Of a stretch of DNA of 64,000 nt, positions 1-11,113 are shown piece after piece (position 1 is the first letter of the stretch; each line of letters opens with the position of its first letter). Source of the DNA: UBA2031 sp037189985. GTDB taxonomy: Bacteria > Pseudomonadota > Gammaproteobacteria > Pseudomonadales > Moraxellaceae. The stretch covers positions 186,001 to 250,000 of the forward strand of contig JBBCJX010000024.1 of the NCBI GenBank assembly GCA_037189985.1, written 5' to 3'. The notes under the pieces were generated by a model. It was not told the origin of the DNA. It searched no databases and worked only from the letters and a program-made list of their open reading frames with translations. The position numbers and the translations under genes are program-made.

Positions 1-1629
<1,629 letters not shown>

Positions 1630-1637
1630 CGGCCCAT

Positions 1638-1683
1638 AATTTATCCGGGTAATATTGATGAATTGAATATACCCGGGTAAATT
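1638..1683. promoter_or_regulatory. Twin palindromic operator-like element upstream of the DUF2239 gene
   Basis: Two related palindromes lie in the gyrB-DUF2239 gap. TTATCCGGGTAA is at 1641-1652 and TACCCGGGTA at 1670-1679, with centres 28 bases apart. The whole block is also an inverted repeat, AATTTATCCGGGTA against TACCCGGGTAAATT with one mismatch. It ends 30 bases before the start codon at 1714. The arrangement suits a dimeric repressor or activator, but I do not recognise the regulator. Confidence 0.55.
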
Positions 1684-1713
1684 ACGCCTTCATATCCTGA
1701 ATGAGGGCTCGTC

Positions 1714-2307
1714 ATGTCTCTTGCATTACTTGTCAGTGTCACGGCCTTCCGCGAGGGCCAGTGTCTGGCCACAGGTGCTTTGTCCGAAATCCTCCCTGGC
1801 TTGATGCGTCAGCAAGAGGAACATCCCCAGGCGCCCATTCTTGTTTTCAATGATGAAGATGGTCGTCTTCTCGAGACGGACCTGCGCGGCGATATCAACG
1901 ACCTTCTTGCACGACTGGCGCCGAAGTCGGAAACAGAAATACAGGGTGCCGATACTCACCGGGGGCCGGGTCGCCCACGTCTTGGTGTGGTCGCCCGCGA
2001 GATCACGCTGCTGCCGCGCCACTGGGAGTGGCTGGCCACACAACCCGGTGGTGCCTCGGTGGCCTTGCGCAAGTTGGTCGAAGAGGCCCGGCGCCAGAGT
2101 GGTGAGAGTGACAGGAAGCGACATTCCCGGGAGGCAGCTTATCGCTTCATGTCCGCCATTGCGGGTGATGAAGCCGGTTTTGAAGAGGCCGCTCGAGCTC
2201 TTTTTGCTGAGCGTCATACGGATTTTGTCGAAGCCCAAGCATCGTGGCCCGCAGATATCCGTGCCCATGCATGCCGGCTGGCGGAAGCAAGCTTCGCACG
2301 AGATTGA
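1714..2307 (+). CDS. DUF2239 family protein
   Basis: A 197-residue soluble protein of unknown function. The central segment GRPRLGVVAREITLLPRHWE is the signature I associate with DUF2239. The N-terminal third resembles the family's predicted small-ligand or sensing part (TAFREGQCLATG, then VFNDEDGR and the DLRGD motif). There is no signal peptide or membrane helix. The ATG at 1714 is preceded by a weak GAGGG-like ribosome site. The gene stands alone between gyrB and nuo and has its own operator-like palindromes, which suggests independent regulation. The function of the family is not established. Confidence 0.8.
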   Translation: MSLALLVSVTAFREGQCLATGALSEILPGLMRQQEEHPQAPILVFNDEDGRLLETDLRGDINDLLARLAPKSETEIQGADTHRGPGRPRLGVVAREITLLPRHWEWLATQPGGASVALRKLVEEARRQSGESDRKRHSREAAYRFMSAIAGDEAGFEEAARALFAERHTDFVEAQASWPADIRAHACRLAEASFARD

Positions 2308-2411
2308 GATCGCTTCGCAATCAGGGGGGGATTTCGCTTGATCCAGGTCATATCCCTTATGAAAAGGGTGCAAATGGATCAGGCTAGCGGCTAGAATCGC
2401 GCCTCAGGCAA

Positions 2412-2435
2412 GTCTGGTCCGGCAAAGGGCCAGAC
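2412..2435 (+). promoter_or_regulatory. Leader hairpin upstream of nuoA
   Basis: In the 233-base gap before nuoA, GTCTGGTCC (2412-2420) pairs with GGGCCAGAC (2427-2435) around the loop GGCAAA, with one G-T wobble. CCTC at 2402-2405 and GAGG at 2440-2443 could extend it. No T-run follows, so it is not a classical terminator. It is more likely a folded part of the nuo leader or of the DUF2239 3' end. I cannot place the nuo promoter with confidence. Confidence 0.35.
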
Positions 2436-2540
2436 CGTCGAGGCGCATCGTTCCAGGCCGTGTCGAGACCCTGTTTTCCACGCCCCTGAGACGATCCGGT
2501 ATCCTTTTCAACAGCCGTGCACTTGCCAGGGTAACCCAGC

Positions 2541-2975
2541 ATGTCCGTCACCCTCTCCCCCGAGTTCTGGGCGCTCGCCATCTTCTTTGTTGGCGTGATC
2601 GGCATGTGCTGTTTCATGCTCTTCGTCCCGGTCTGGCTGGGTGGTCGTGACTGGGGTCGTGCCAAGAACGAGCCCTTCGAGTCCGGCGTCGTCGGACAGG
2701 GCGGTGCCCGCCTCCGCTTCTCCGCCAAGTTCTATCTTGTCGCCATGTTCTTCGTGATCTTCGACGTCGAAGCTCTCTTCCTTTATGCCTGGGCCGTGTC
2801 CGCCCGTGAGTCCGGCTGGCTGGGCTTTGCCGAGGTCACCCTTTTCGTGCTTTTCCTGTTGGCGGGCCTCTTCTACCTCTGGCGCCTGGGGGCGCTGGAT
2901 TGGGCTCCGGAGGCCAGACGCCGCCGTGCCCAGCAGCGTATCGAGCCGGAATCGGCAACAGGACTTCCAGACTGA
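2541..2975 (+). CDS. nuoA: NADH-quinone oxidoreductase subunit A
   Basis: First gene of the complex I operon. NuoA is a small membrane subunit of the proton-pumping NADH:quinone oxidoreductase in the inner membrane. The 144-residue product has three membrane helices. It carries the family loop FESGVVGQGGARLRFSAKF and the acidic second-helix motif FDVEALFLYAW, both conserved near the quinone-site junction. The ATG at 2541 follows the cytosolic N-terminus expected for the family. nuoB begins 7 bases after its stop, consistent with co-transcription. Confidence 0.97.
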   Translation: MSVTLSPEFWALAIFFVGVIGMCCFMLFVPVWLGGRDWGRAKNEPFESGVVGQGGARLRFSAKFYLVAMFFVIFDVEALFLYAWAVSARESGWLGFAEVTLFVLFLLAGLFYLWRLGALDWAPEARRRRAQQRIEPESATGLPD

Positions 2976-2982
2976 GGCGGCC

Positions 2983-3657
2983 ATGAAATACACCCTGACC
3001 CGTATCGACCCCAATGCGGCCAATGACCGCTACCCGATACAGCAGAAGGAAACTGTGGCAGATCCGCTGGAAGCGGACATTGAAAAGAACATCTACATGG
3101 GCCGTCTGGAAGAAATGATCCACGGCGCCGTGAACTGGGGCCGCAAGAACTCCCTCTGGCCTTACAACTTCGGTCTTTCCTGCTGCTACGTGGAAATGGC
3201 CACCGCCTTTACGGCGCCCCATGACCTGGCCCGCTTCGGTGCCGAGGTCATCCGCGCCTCGCCGCGCCAGGCCGACGTCATGGTTGTGGCCGGTACCTGC
3301 TTCATGAAGATGGCTCCCGTGGTCCAGCGCCTGTACGAACAGATGCTGGAGCCCAAGTGGGTCATCTCCATGGGTGCCTGCGCCAACTCCGGCGGCATGT
3401 ACGACATTTACTCCGTGGTTCAGGGCGTGGACAAGTTCCTGCCTGTGGACGTGTACATCCCGGGCTGCCCGCCGCGCCCCGAGGCTTTCATGCAGGCATT
3501 GATGCTGCTGCAGGAATCCATCGGCAAAGAGCGCCGGCCGCTGTCCTGGGTGGTGGGTGACCAGGGCGTGTACCGCCCGCAGATGCAGCCTGAGCGTGAC
3601 CGCAAACAGGAAGAGCGCATCGCCGTCACCAACCTGCGCACGCCCGACCAGGTTTGA
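2983..3657 (+). CDS. nuoB: NADH-quinone oxidoreductase subunit B (N2 cluster)
   Basis: A 224-residue peripheral-arm subunit that binds the terminal [4Fe-4S] cluster N2, which hands electrons to quinone. The tandem cysteines are seen in GLSCCYVEMA, with further ligands in VAGTCFMKMAP and the GCPPRPEA motif. The ATG at 2983 is chosen because it follows GAGGCGG and gives the standard N-terminus (MKYTLTRIDP). The frame stays open farther upstream inside nuoA, but that part does not resemble NuoB. The gap to nuoCD is 82 bases and contains an AT-rich stretch. Confidence 0.97.
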   Translation: MKYTLTRIDPNAANDRYPIQQKETVADPLEADIEKNIYMGRLEEMIHGAVNWGRKNSLWPYNFGLSCCYVEMATAFTAPHDLARFGAEVIRASPRQADVMVVAGTCFMKMAPVVQRLYEQMLEPKWVISMGACANSGGMYDIYSVVQGVDKFLPVDVYIPGCPPRPEAFMQALMLLQESIGKERRPLSWVVGDQGVYRPQMQPERDRKQEERIAVTNLRTPDQV

Positions 3658-3739
3658 GGACCGGATGATTTGCCCTTTTCTCCCGCATTGGCGGTGAGAG
3701 AGGGGACGAAAGATTTTTAAATATTGCGGCGACAAAAAA

Positions 3740-5515
3740 ATGGCCGATACCACCCCGCTTCCACAGGGAACACCGGGTGCCGAATACGAAGTCGTGCACG
3801 AGCTGCAGTCCCGCTTCGGGGATCAGCTCGTCTTCCAGCCGACCAAGGATTCCGTACCTACCCTCTGGGTTCCGCGTGACCAGCTGATCGAGGTGCTGCG
3901 CTTCCTGCGCGGCCTGCCCCGCCCCTACGTGATGCTCTACGATCTCTCTGCGATCGATGAGCGCCTGCGCAAGCATCGCGATGGCCAGCCCAAGTCTGAT
4001 TTCACGGTGTTCTATCACCTGCTCTCCATCCAGCGGAATTCGGATGTGCGCATCAAGGTCGCGCTCAACGAAAGTGACCTGCATGTACCGACCGCCATCG
4101 GTGTGTGGCCGAATGCCAGCTGGTACGAACGCGAAGTCTGGGACCTGTTCGGCATCACCTTCGACGGGCATCCGCATCTTTACCGCATCATGCTGCCGCG
4201 CACCTGGACCGGCCATCCGCTCCGCAAGGACTACCCGGCGCGAGCCACGGAGTTCGATCCCTTCGTGCTGACGGCCTTGCGCCAGGATGCTGAACAGGAA
4301 GCGCTGCGCTTCAATCCTGAAGAGTGGGGCATGAAGCGCGGCACGGCCGACGAGGACTTCATGTTCCTCAACCTGGGCCCCAACCATCCTTCTGCCCACG
4401 GTGCCTTCCGCATCGTGCTGCAGCTCGATGGCGAAGAAATTGTCGATTGCGTGCCAGACATCGGCTACCACCATCGTGGTGCCGAAAAAATGGCCGAGCG
4501 CCAGAGCTGGCATTCCTTCATCCCCTACACCGACCGCATCGATTATCTCGGCGGCGTGATGAACAACCTGCCGTATGTGCTGGCAGTGGAAAAGCTCGCC
4601 GGCATTGAAGTGCCGGACCGCGTGAAAGTCATCCGCGTGATGATGGCGGAATTCTTCCGCATGACTTCGCACCTGCTTTTCCTCGGTACCTACATCCAGG
4701 ACATCGGCGGCATGACGCCGATCTTCTTCATGTTCACCGACCGCATGAAGGCCTACGACGTCATCGAAGCCGTCACCGGTTTCCGCATGCATCCAGCCTG
4801 GTATCGCATCGGCGGCGTGGCCCATGACCTGCCCAACGGCTGGGAAAGGAAAGTACGCGAATTCGTGGAGTGGATGCCCAAGCGCCTCAACGAGTACGAA
4901 AAGGCCGCCATGCGCAACAGCGTCATGAAGGCACGTACCGTGGGTGTGGCGCAGTACAACGCGAAAGAGGCGCTGGAATGGGGTGTCACCGGTGCCGGTC
5001 TGCGTGCCACCGGCGTGGATTACGACCTGCGCAAGAAGCGCCCCTACTCCGGCTACGAGAATTTCGATTTCGAAGTGCCACTGGCGCAGAACGGCGATGC
5101 TTATGATCGTGCCATGGTGCGTCTGGAAGAAATGCGGCAGTCGCTGCGCATCATCAAGCAGTGTCTCGAGAACATGCCAGCCGGCCCCTACAAGGCAGAT
5201 CATCCGCTCACTGTGCCGCCGCCCAAGGAGCGCACGCTGCAGGACATCGAAACCCTGATCACGCACTTCCTGTCCGTGTCCTGGGGTCCGGTGATGCCGG
5301 CGGGTGAAGCCTCGCAACTGATCGAGGCCACCAAGGGCATCAACAGCTACTACGTGACCTCCGACCAGGGCACGATGAGTTACCGCACGCGTATCCGTAC
5401 GCCGAGCTTCGCGCATCTGCAGCAGATTCCGGCAGTGATTCGCGGATCCATGATCCCGGATCTGATTGCGTACCTGGCATCCATTGATTTCGTGATGGCG
5501 GACGTGGACAGATGA
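3740..5515 (+). CDS. nuoCD: NADH-quinone oxidoreductase fused subunits C and D
   Basis: A 591-residue fusion of NuoC (about residues 1-190) and NuoD (about 200-591), as in many Gammaproteobacteria. The NuoC part has WYEREVWDLFGITFDGHP. The NuoD part begins with NLGPNHPSAHG and carries DIGYHHRGAEK, residues that line the quinone-binding cavity with NuoB. Both are peripheral-arm subunits. Its stop overlaps the nuoE start region (ATGATG at 5512-5517), indicating translational coupling. Confidence 0.97.
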   Translation: MADTTPLPQGTPGAEYEVVHELQSRFGDQLVFQPTKDSVPTLWVPRDQLIEVLRFLRGLPRPYVMLYDLSAIDERLRKHRDGQPKSDFTVFYHLLSIQRNSDVRIKVALNESDLHVPTAIGVWPNASWYEREVWDLFGITFDGHPHLYRIMLPRTWTGHPLRKDYPARATEFDPFVLTALRQDAEQEALRFNPEEWGMKRGTADEDFMFLNLGPNHPSAHGAFRIVLQLDGEEIVDCVPDIGYHHRGAEKMAERQSWHSFIPYTDRIDYLGGVMNNLPYVLAVEKLAGIEVPDRVKVIRVMMAEFFRMTSHLLFLGTYIQDIGGMTPIFFMFTDRMKAYDVIEAVTGFRMHPAWYRIGGVAHDLPNGWERKVREFVEWMPKRLNEYEKAAMRNSVMKARTVGVAQYNAKEALEWGVTGAGLRATGVDYDLRKKRPYSGYENFDFEVPLAQNGDAYDRAMVRLEEMRQSLRIIKQCLENMPAGPYKADHPLTVPPPKERTLQDIETLITHFLSVSWGPVMPAGEASQLIEATKGINSYYVTSDQGTMSYRTRIRTPSFAHLQQIPAVIRGSMIPDLIAYLASIDFVMADVDR

Positions 5516-6012
5516 TGACCGACAAGCTGATTGCCACGAGCCGCTTCACGCTGGCTCCCGAACTCCGTGCAGAAATCGAGCACGCTGTCCACCATTACCC
5601 GGACGCACGTGCAGCCAGTATCGATGCGCTGAAAATCGTGCAGAAGGCACATGGCTGGGTGCCCGACGGCGCCATTCCCGCGATTGCCGACGTGCTGAAG
5701 ATCCCTGCTTCCGACGTGGAAGGCGTGGCTACTTTCTACAGCCTGATTTTCCGGCAGAAGGTTGGCCGTCATGTCATCAAGGTCTGCGACAGCATGGTCT
5801 GCTACATCAATGGCCACGAGCAGGTGATGGAAGCCATCACGGCGAAATATGGCATTGGTGTTGGCGAAACCACCGACGATGGCCGCTTCACCCTGTTGCC
5901 GGTGTGCTGTCTCGGTAACTGCGACAAGGGCTCGACCATGATGGTGGATGAAGATACCCATGGTGGCCTGACTCCCGAATCCGTCATCGGCTTGCTGGAG
6001 GCATACAAATGA
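5512..6012 (+). CDS. nuoE: NADH-quinone oxidoreductase subunit E
   Basis: A 166-residue thioredoxin-fold subunit of the NADH dehydrogenase module, carrying the [2Fe-2S] cluster N1a. Its four ligands appear as CDSMVC and CLGNC (C-x4-C and C-x3-C), the expected spacing. Translation can start at the ATG at 5512 or the adjacent one at 5515. The first overlaps the nuoCD stop. The gene overlaps nuoF by four bases. Length and motifs are normal. Confidence 0.96.
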   Translation: MMTDKLIATSRFTLAPELRAEIEHAVHHYPDARAASIDALKIVQKAHGWVPDGAIPAIADVLKIPASDVEGVATFYSLIFRQKVGRHVIKVCDSMVCYINGHEQVMEAITAKYGIGVGETTDDGRFTLLPVCCLGNCDKGSTMMVDEDTHGGLTPESVIGLLEAYK

Positions 6013-7367
6013 AACTGTCTTCGGTTGGGCCCGCCAACAAGATTGCCCGCACTGCCGAAAGCCACCCGCTGACTTGGCGTCTGCGTGATGATGCCGAGCC
6101 AGTGTGGCTGAAAGAATACGAAAGCAAGAACGGTTACGCTGCCGCGAAAAAGGCGCTGAAAGAACTGGCCCCAGACGACATCGTCAATGCCGTGAAAGAC
6201 TCCGGCCTCAAGGGCCGCGGTGGTGCGGGTTTCCCCACTGGCGTGAAATGGAGCCTGATGCCCAAGGACGAAAGCCAGAACGTCCGCTATCTCCTTTGCA
6301 ATGCCGACGAGATGGAGCCGAACACCTGGAAGGACCGTCTGCTCATGGAGCAGATGCCGCACCAGCTGATCGAAGGCATGCTGATTTCCGCGCGCGCACT
6401 GAAAGCCAACACGGGTTATATCTTCCTGCGTGGCGAGTACATTGATGCGGCCCGCAACCTGAACCAGGCATTGGATGAGGCCCGGGCTGCCGGATACATC
6501 GGCAAGAATGTGCTGGGTTCCGGTTTCGATTTTGAATTGTATGTGCACACTGGTGCTGGCCGTTATATCTGCGGCGAAGAAACGGCACTCATCAATTCCC
6601 TGGAAGGCCGCCGTGCCAACCCGCGCTCCAAGCCGCCTTTCCCGGCTGCTGTGGGTGTGTGGGGTAAGCCCACCTGTGTGAACAACGTCGAGACACTGTC
6701 CAACGTGCCGGCCATCGTGGCCAATGGCAACGACTGGTACAAATCACTCGCGCTGGCTGGTTCCGAAGACCACGGCACCAAGCTCATGGGTTTCTCCGGC
6801 AAGGTGAAGAATCCCGGTGTATGGGAACTGCCCTTCGGCATTACCGCACGTGAGCTCTTTGAAGATTATGCCGGCGGCATGCGTGACGGCTTCACGCTGA
6901 AAGCCTGGCAGCCCGGCGGTGCCGGTACCGGTTTCCTGCTGCCCGAACATCTTGATGCACAGATGTATGCCGGTGGCATCGCCAAGGTCGGCACCCGTAT
7001 GGGTACGGGCCTTGCCATGGCGGTGGATAACACCATCAGCATGGTCTCGCTGCTGCGCAATATGGAAGAGTTTTTCGCCCGCGAGTCCTGCGGCTGGTGC
7101 ACGCCCTGCCGTGATGGCCTGCCCTGGAGCGTGAAGCTGCTGCGTGCACTTGAGCGTGGCGAAGGCACGGCTGCCGACATCGATGTGCTGCTGCAACTCG
7201 TGGGCTTTCTCGGTCCGGGCAAAACCTACTGCGCGCATGCGCCCGGTGCGGTCGAACCGCTGGGTTCGGCCATCAAGTATTTCCGTTCCGAATTTGAACA
7301 AGGCATCTCGACCACGGCAGTTGCTGCACCTGCAGCTGCTCCCGTGCAAAGCGGGGTGAGTGCGTAA
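6009..7367 (+). CDS. nuoF: NADH-quinone oxidoreductase subunit F (NADH and FMN site)
   Basis: A 452-residue electron-entry subunit that binds NADH, FMN and the [4Fe-4S] cluster N3. The NADH/FMN glycine-rich loop is GRGGAGFPTGVKW, followed by NADEMEPNTWKDR. The N3 ligands are SCGWCTPCRDG plus a downstream Cys in GKTYCAHA. A short Ala/Pro-rich C-terminal tail extends past the conserved core. It overlaps nuoE by four bases and nuoG by one, so the NADH-dehydrogenase module is translationally coupled. Confidence 0.97.
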   Translation: MKLSSVGPANKIARTAESHPLTWRLRDDAEPVWLKEYESKNGYAAAKKALKELAPDDIVNAVKDSGLKGRGGAGFPTGVKWSLMPKDESQNVRYLLCNADEMEPNTWKDRLLMEQMPHQLIEGMLISARALKANTGYIFLRGEYIDAARNLNQALDEARAAGYIGKNVLGSGFDFELYVHTGAGRYICGEETALINSLEGRRANPRSKPPFPAAVGVWGKPTCVNNVETLSNVPAIVANGNDWYKSLALAGSEDHGTKLMGFSGKVKNPGVWELPFGITARELFEDYAGGMRDGFTLKAWQPGGAGTGFLLPEHLDAQMYAGGIAKVGTRMGTGLAMAVDNTISMVSLLRNMEEFFARESCGWCTPCRDGLPWSVKLLRALERGEGTAADIDVLLQLVGFLGPGKTYCAHAPGAVEPLGSAIKYFRSEFEQGISTTAVAAPAAAPVQSGVSA

Positions 7368-10075
7368 TGGCAACGATCAACGTAGACGGCAAGGTTTACG
7401 AAGTCGATGGCGCAGACAACCTCCTGCAGGCCTGTCTCTCCCTCGGTCTCGACATTCCCTATTTCTGCTGGCATCCGGCACTGGGCTCCGTGGGTGCCTG
7501 TCGCCAGTGTGCGGTGAAGCAGTACGCCAATGCCGACGACAAGCGTGGCCGTCTGGTGATGTCCTGCATGACCCAGGCCACCAACGACATGTATATCGCC
7601 ATCGAAGATGCGGAAGCGAAAGAGTTCCGTGCCTCGGTCGTCGAATGGCTGATGACCAACCACCCGCACGATTGCCCGGTCTGTGAAGAAGGTGGCCACT
7701 GCCATCTGCAGGACATGACCGTGATGACGGGTCACAACACCCGTCGTTACCGCTTCACCAAGCGCACGCACCAGAACCAGGATCTGGGTCCTTTCATCAA
7801 TCATGAAATGAACCGCTGCATCGCCTGCTACCGCTGCGTGCGTTACTACAAGGATTACGCCGGCGGCACCGATCTCGGTGTCTATGGCGCGCACGACAAC
7901 GTGTATTTCGGTCGTGTTGAGTCCGGCACGCTGGAGTCGGAATTCTCCGGCAACCTCACCGAGGTTTGCCCCACCGGCGTGTTCACCGACAAGACCCACA
8001 GCGAACGCTACAACCGCAAATGGGACATGCAGTTTGCGCCCAGCATCTGTCACGGCTGTGCTTCTGGCTGCAATATTTCCCCGGGCGAACGCTACGGCGA
8101 GCTGCGCCGCATCGAGAACCGCTTCAACGGTTCCGTTAACCAGTACTTCCTCTGTGACCGTGGCCGTTTCGGCTACGGCTATGTGAACAGCAAAGACAGG
8201 CCGAAGCAGCCGCTGCTGCGTGTAGGCGACAGCTTCAATCCGCTGGGCGCCGATGCGGCACTGGATAAAGTGGCGGATGTGCTGCGCAGCGTCAGGCGTG
8301 TGATCGGTATCGGCTCGCCACGTGCCAGCCTTGAGGCCAACCATGCTCTGCGTGAGCTTGTCGGTGCAGAGAATTATTTTGCCGGTGTTTCGGCAGATGA
8401 ACTGGAACGCCTGCAGCTGGTGCGCCAGATTCTCACGCGCGGCGTACGCACGCCGACGCTGCGTGAAGTCGAAGAGCACGATACCGTCTTTGTGCTGGGT
8501 GAAGACCTGACGCAAACCTCTGCACGCGTGGCATTGGCGCTGCGCCAGTCGGCAAAGAACAAGGCCATCAGCATGGCTGCCACGAATCGTGTGCAGCCCT
8601 GGCAGGCCGAAGCCTTGGCGAATATCGCCCAAGGTGAGTTGAGTCCGGTCTTCATCGCCAGCTTTGAAGCCACCCGTCTTGATGACATTGCCGAGGCCAC
8701 GTATCACGCAGCCGCCGACAATATTGCCCGCCTCGGCTTTGCCGTTGCCAACCTGATCGACAGCAGCGCGCCTGCCGTCGGCGCACTGGATGTCGACACG
8801 GCAACTCTTGCCCAGCGCATTGCCGCCGCCCTGCTTGCTGCCGACAAGCCTCTCGTGGTGAGTGGTGTTGGTGCACAGAGCAAGGCCGTGCTTGAGGCTG
8901 CTGCCAATATTGCAACAGCCCTGAAAAAGGTCGGGAAAAATCCCGGTCTGACGCTTTGCCTCAGCGAAGCCAACAGCCTGGGTATTGCCCTGCTCGGTGG
9001 CGAGTCGCTTGATGCTGCTCTTACTACGCTGGAGCACGGTGATGCCGATGCGGTGGTGATCGTGGAAAACGATCTTTACCGCCGCGCCGAAAAATCGAAA
9101 GTGGATGCTGCCCTGGCACGTGCTGCCCATGTGATCGTGATTGATCACCAGCAGACGGCAACCACACAGAAATCCGCTTTTCTACTGCCCGCGGCGAGCT
9201 TCGCCGAAGGCGACGGCACGCTGGTGAGTTCTGAAGGCCGCGCCCAGCGCTTCTTCCAGGTTTACGACCCGGTCTATTACAAGCCGGAAACCGTGATCCA
9301 CGAATCCTGGCGCTGGCTGCATGCCCTCCATACCACATTGGAAAAGCGCGAGCTGGACTGGACGCAGCTGGATGACGTGACAGCACACTGTGCCGCAGCC
9401 CATCCAGAGCTGGCCGGTATTGTGGATGCTGCACCGAAGTCCTCTTTCCGTATCAAAGGGCTCAAGATTGCGCGTTCGCCACGCCGGTACTCTGGCCGTA
9501 CGGCCATGCGCTCGCCGATTTCCGTGCACGAGCCGCGTGCATCGCAAGATGGTGATTCCGCTCTCGCCTTCTCGATGGAAGGTTATTCCGGGCCGAACGA
9601 ACCGTCGTCGATGATTCCCTTTGCCTGGGCGCCGGGCTGGAACTCGCCGCAATCCTGGAACAAGTTCCAGGACGAAGTTGGCGGCCATCTGCGTGCCGGT
9701 GATCCCGGTGTGCGCCTGCTGGAAGGTTGCAATGAGCTGGAATATTTCAGCCAGGTTCCTGCTGCCTTCGTAGCCTCTGGCAGTTTGCGTGCACTTCCGC
9801 TCTACCATCTCTTCGGCAGCGAAGAGATGTCGGTACGCGCGCTCCCGGTGAAAGAACGCATACCCGAAGCCTATGTGGCAATTGCTGCTGCTGACGCTGT
9901 CCGCCTCGGACTGGAAAGCGGCCGCAAGGCCAGCGTGAAGATCGGTGACGACCTGCTGGAGCTGAAAGTACGCGTGAGTGACTCACTGCCGGTCGGCACG
10001 CTGGGTCTTCCCGTGGGTGTGAGCGGTGTCGTGGCCTTTGCCGGCAAGAGTGCACTGGTGGGAGCAATGGCATGA
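7367..10075 (+). CDS. nuoG: NADH-quinone oxidoreductase subunit G
   Basis: A 902-residue large iron-sulfur subunit. Order: N-terminal [2Fe-2S] ferredoxin domain (Cys in YFCWHPALGSVGACRQC, with a further Cys in VMSCMTQ), His-Cys motif (HDCPVCEEGGHCH), 4Fe-4S motif (CIACYRCVRYYKDYAGG), then a molybdopterin-oxidoreductase-like domain that has lost catalytic function. The extra N7-type cluster motif CHGCASGCNISPGERYGELR is present, as in E. coli NuoG. The start codon overlaps the nuoF stop by one base, and the 3' end overlaps nuoH by four bases. Confidence 0.96.
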   Translation: MATINVDGKVYEVDGADNLLQACLSLGLDIPYFCWHPALGSVGACRQCAVKQYANADDKRGRLVMSCMTQATNDMYIAIEDAEAKEFRASVVEWLMTNHPHDCPVCEEGGHCHLQDMTVMTGHNTRRYRFTKRTHQNQDLGPFINHEMNRCIACYRCVRYYKDYAGGTDLGVYGAHDNVYFGRVESGTLESEFSGNLTEVCPTGVFTDKTHSERYNRKWDMQFAPSICHGCASGCNISPGERYGELRRIENRFNGSVNQYFLCDRGRFGYGYVNSKDRPKQPLLRVGDSFNPLGADAALDKVADVLRSVRRVIGIGSPRASLEANHALRELVGAENYFAGVSADELERLQLVRQILTRGVRTPTLREVEEHDTVFVLGEDLTQTSARVALALRQSAKNKAISMAATNRVQPWQAEALANIAQGELSPVFIASFEATRLDDIAEATYHAAADNIARLGFAVANLIDSSAPAVGALDVDTATLAQRIAAALLAADKPLVVSGVGAQSKAVLEAAANIATALKKVGKNPGLTLCLSEANSLGIALLGGESLDAALTTLEHGDADAVVIVENDLYRRAEKSKVDAALARAAHVIVIDHQQTATTQKSAFLLPAASFAEGDGTLVSSEGRAQRFFQVYDPVYYKPETVIHESWRWLHALHTTLEKRELDWTQLDDVTAHCAAAHPELAGIVDAAPKSSFRIKGLKIARSPRRYSGRTAMRSPISVHEPRASQDGDSALAFSMEGYSGPNEPSSMIPFAWAPGWNSPQSWNKFQDEVGGHLRAGDPGVRLLEGCNELEYFSQVPAAFVASGSLRALPLYHLFGSEEMSVRALPVKERIPEAYVAIAAADAVRLGLESGRKASVKIGDDLLELKVRVSDSLPVGTLGLPVGVSGVVAFAGKSALVGAMA

Positions 10076-11103
10076 ACGGAGTGTTCGAAACCGTGGTTGC
10101 CTGGTTCACGCCCGATGTCGTTGCCATCCTGATTGCCATGGCCAAGGCCGTGGTCATCCTGCTGGCCACCGTGATCTGTGCCGCTTTGCTGAGTTTTGTC
10201 GAGCGTCGCCTGCTGGCACTCTGGCAGGACCGTTATGGTCCCAACCGTGTCGGCCCCTACGGGATTTTCCAGCTCGCGGCCGACATGCTGAAAATGTTCT
10301 TCAAGGAAGACTGGACGCCGCCCTTCGCTGACAAGCTGATGTTCTGGATTGCGCCGGCCATTGCCCTTTCGGCGCTCCTGCTGGTGATGGCGGTGATTCC
10401 CATCACGCCGACCTGGAGCGTGGCGGCAGACATGAATGTCGGCCTGCTCTTTTTCCTTGCCATGGCAGGCATCGGTGTTTATGCCGTGCTCTTCGCCGGC
10501 TGGGCCAGCAACAACAAGTACGCGTTGCTGGGTGGCCTGCGTGCTTCCGCACAGACACTCTCCTATGAGGTCTTCATGGGCATCGCGCTCATGGGTGTGG
10601 TGGTGCAGACCGGCTCATTCAGCATGGCCGCCATTGTCGAGGCGCAGCGCGACATGTGGTTCATCATTCCGCAGTTCCTCGGTTTCTGTACTTTCCTGGT
10701 GGCCGGCATTGCCGTGACACACCGTCATCCTTTCGACCAGCCCGAAGCCGAGCAGGAACTGGCCGATGGCTACCACATCGAATATTCCGGCCTGAAGTGG
10801 GGCATGTTCTTCGTGGGTGAATACGTGGGCGTGGTGGTGATCTCCGCACTCCTCACCACGCTGTTCTTCGGGGGCTGGCTCACGCCTTTCGGTGAAACCC
10901 TGCCCTTCCTGAACGTGATTCCGCCTTTCTTCTGGTTTGCCGCCAAGACCGGCTTCTTCATCATGTTCTTCGTGCTCATTCGCGGTGCACTCCTGCGCCC
11001 GCGCTATGACCGCGTGATGAGTTTCGGTTGGCTGGTATGCCTGCCGCTGACCCTGCTCAACCTGCTTGTGACCGGAGCCGTTGTGCTCTGGCTGAATCCG
11101 TGA
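10072..11103 (+). CDS. nuoH: NADH-quinone oxidoreductase subunit H
   Basis: A 343-residue membrane subunit that joins the peripheral arm to the proton-pumping arm and forms most of the quinone tunnel. It is very hydrophobic, with about eight helices. The conserved loops ERRLLALWQDRYGPNRVGP and EAEQELADGYHIEYSG contain the acidic residues linked to quinone chemistry. It starts inside the end of nuoG (4-base overlap), and nuoI follows after 10 bases. Confidence 0.97.
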   Translation: MNGVFETVVAWFTPDVVAILIAMAKAVVILLATVICAALLSFVERRLLALWQDRYGPNRVGPYGIFQLAADMLKMFFKEDWTPPFADKLMFWIAPAIALSALLLVMAVIPITPTWSVAADMNVGLLFFLAMAGIGVYAVLFAGWASNNKYALLGGLRASAQTLSYEVFMGIALMGVVVQTGSFSMAAIVEAQRDMWFIIPQFLGFCTFLVAGIAVTHRHPFDQPEAEQELADGYHIEYSGLKWGMFFVGEYVGVVVISALLTTLFFGGWLTPFGETLPFLNVIPPFFWFAAKTGFFIMFFVLIRGALLRPRYDRVMSFGWLVCLPLTLLNLLVTGAVVLWLNP

Positions 11104-11113
11104 GGACCCTGCC

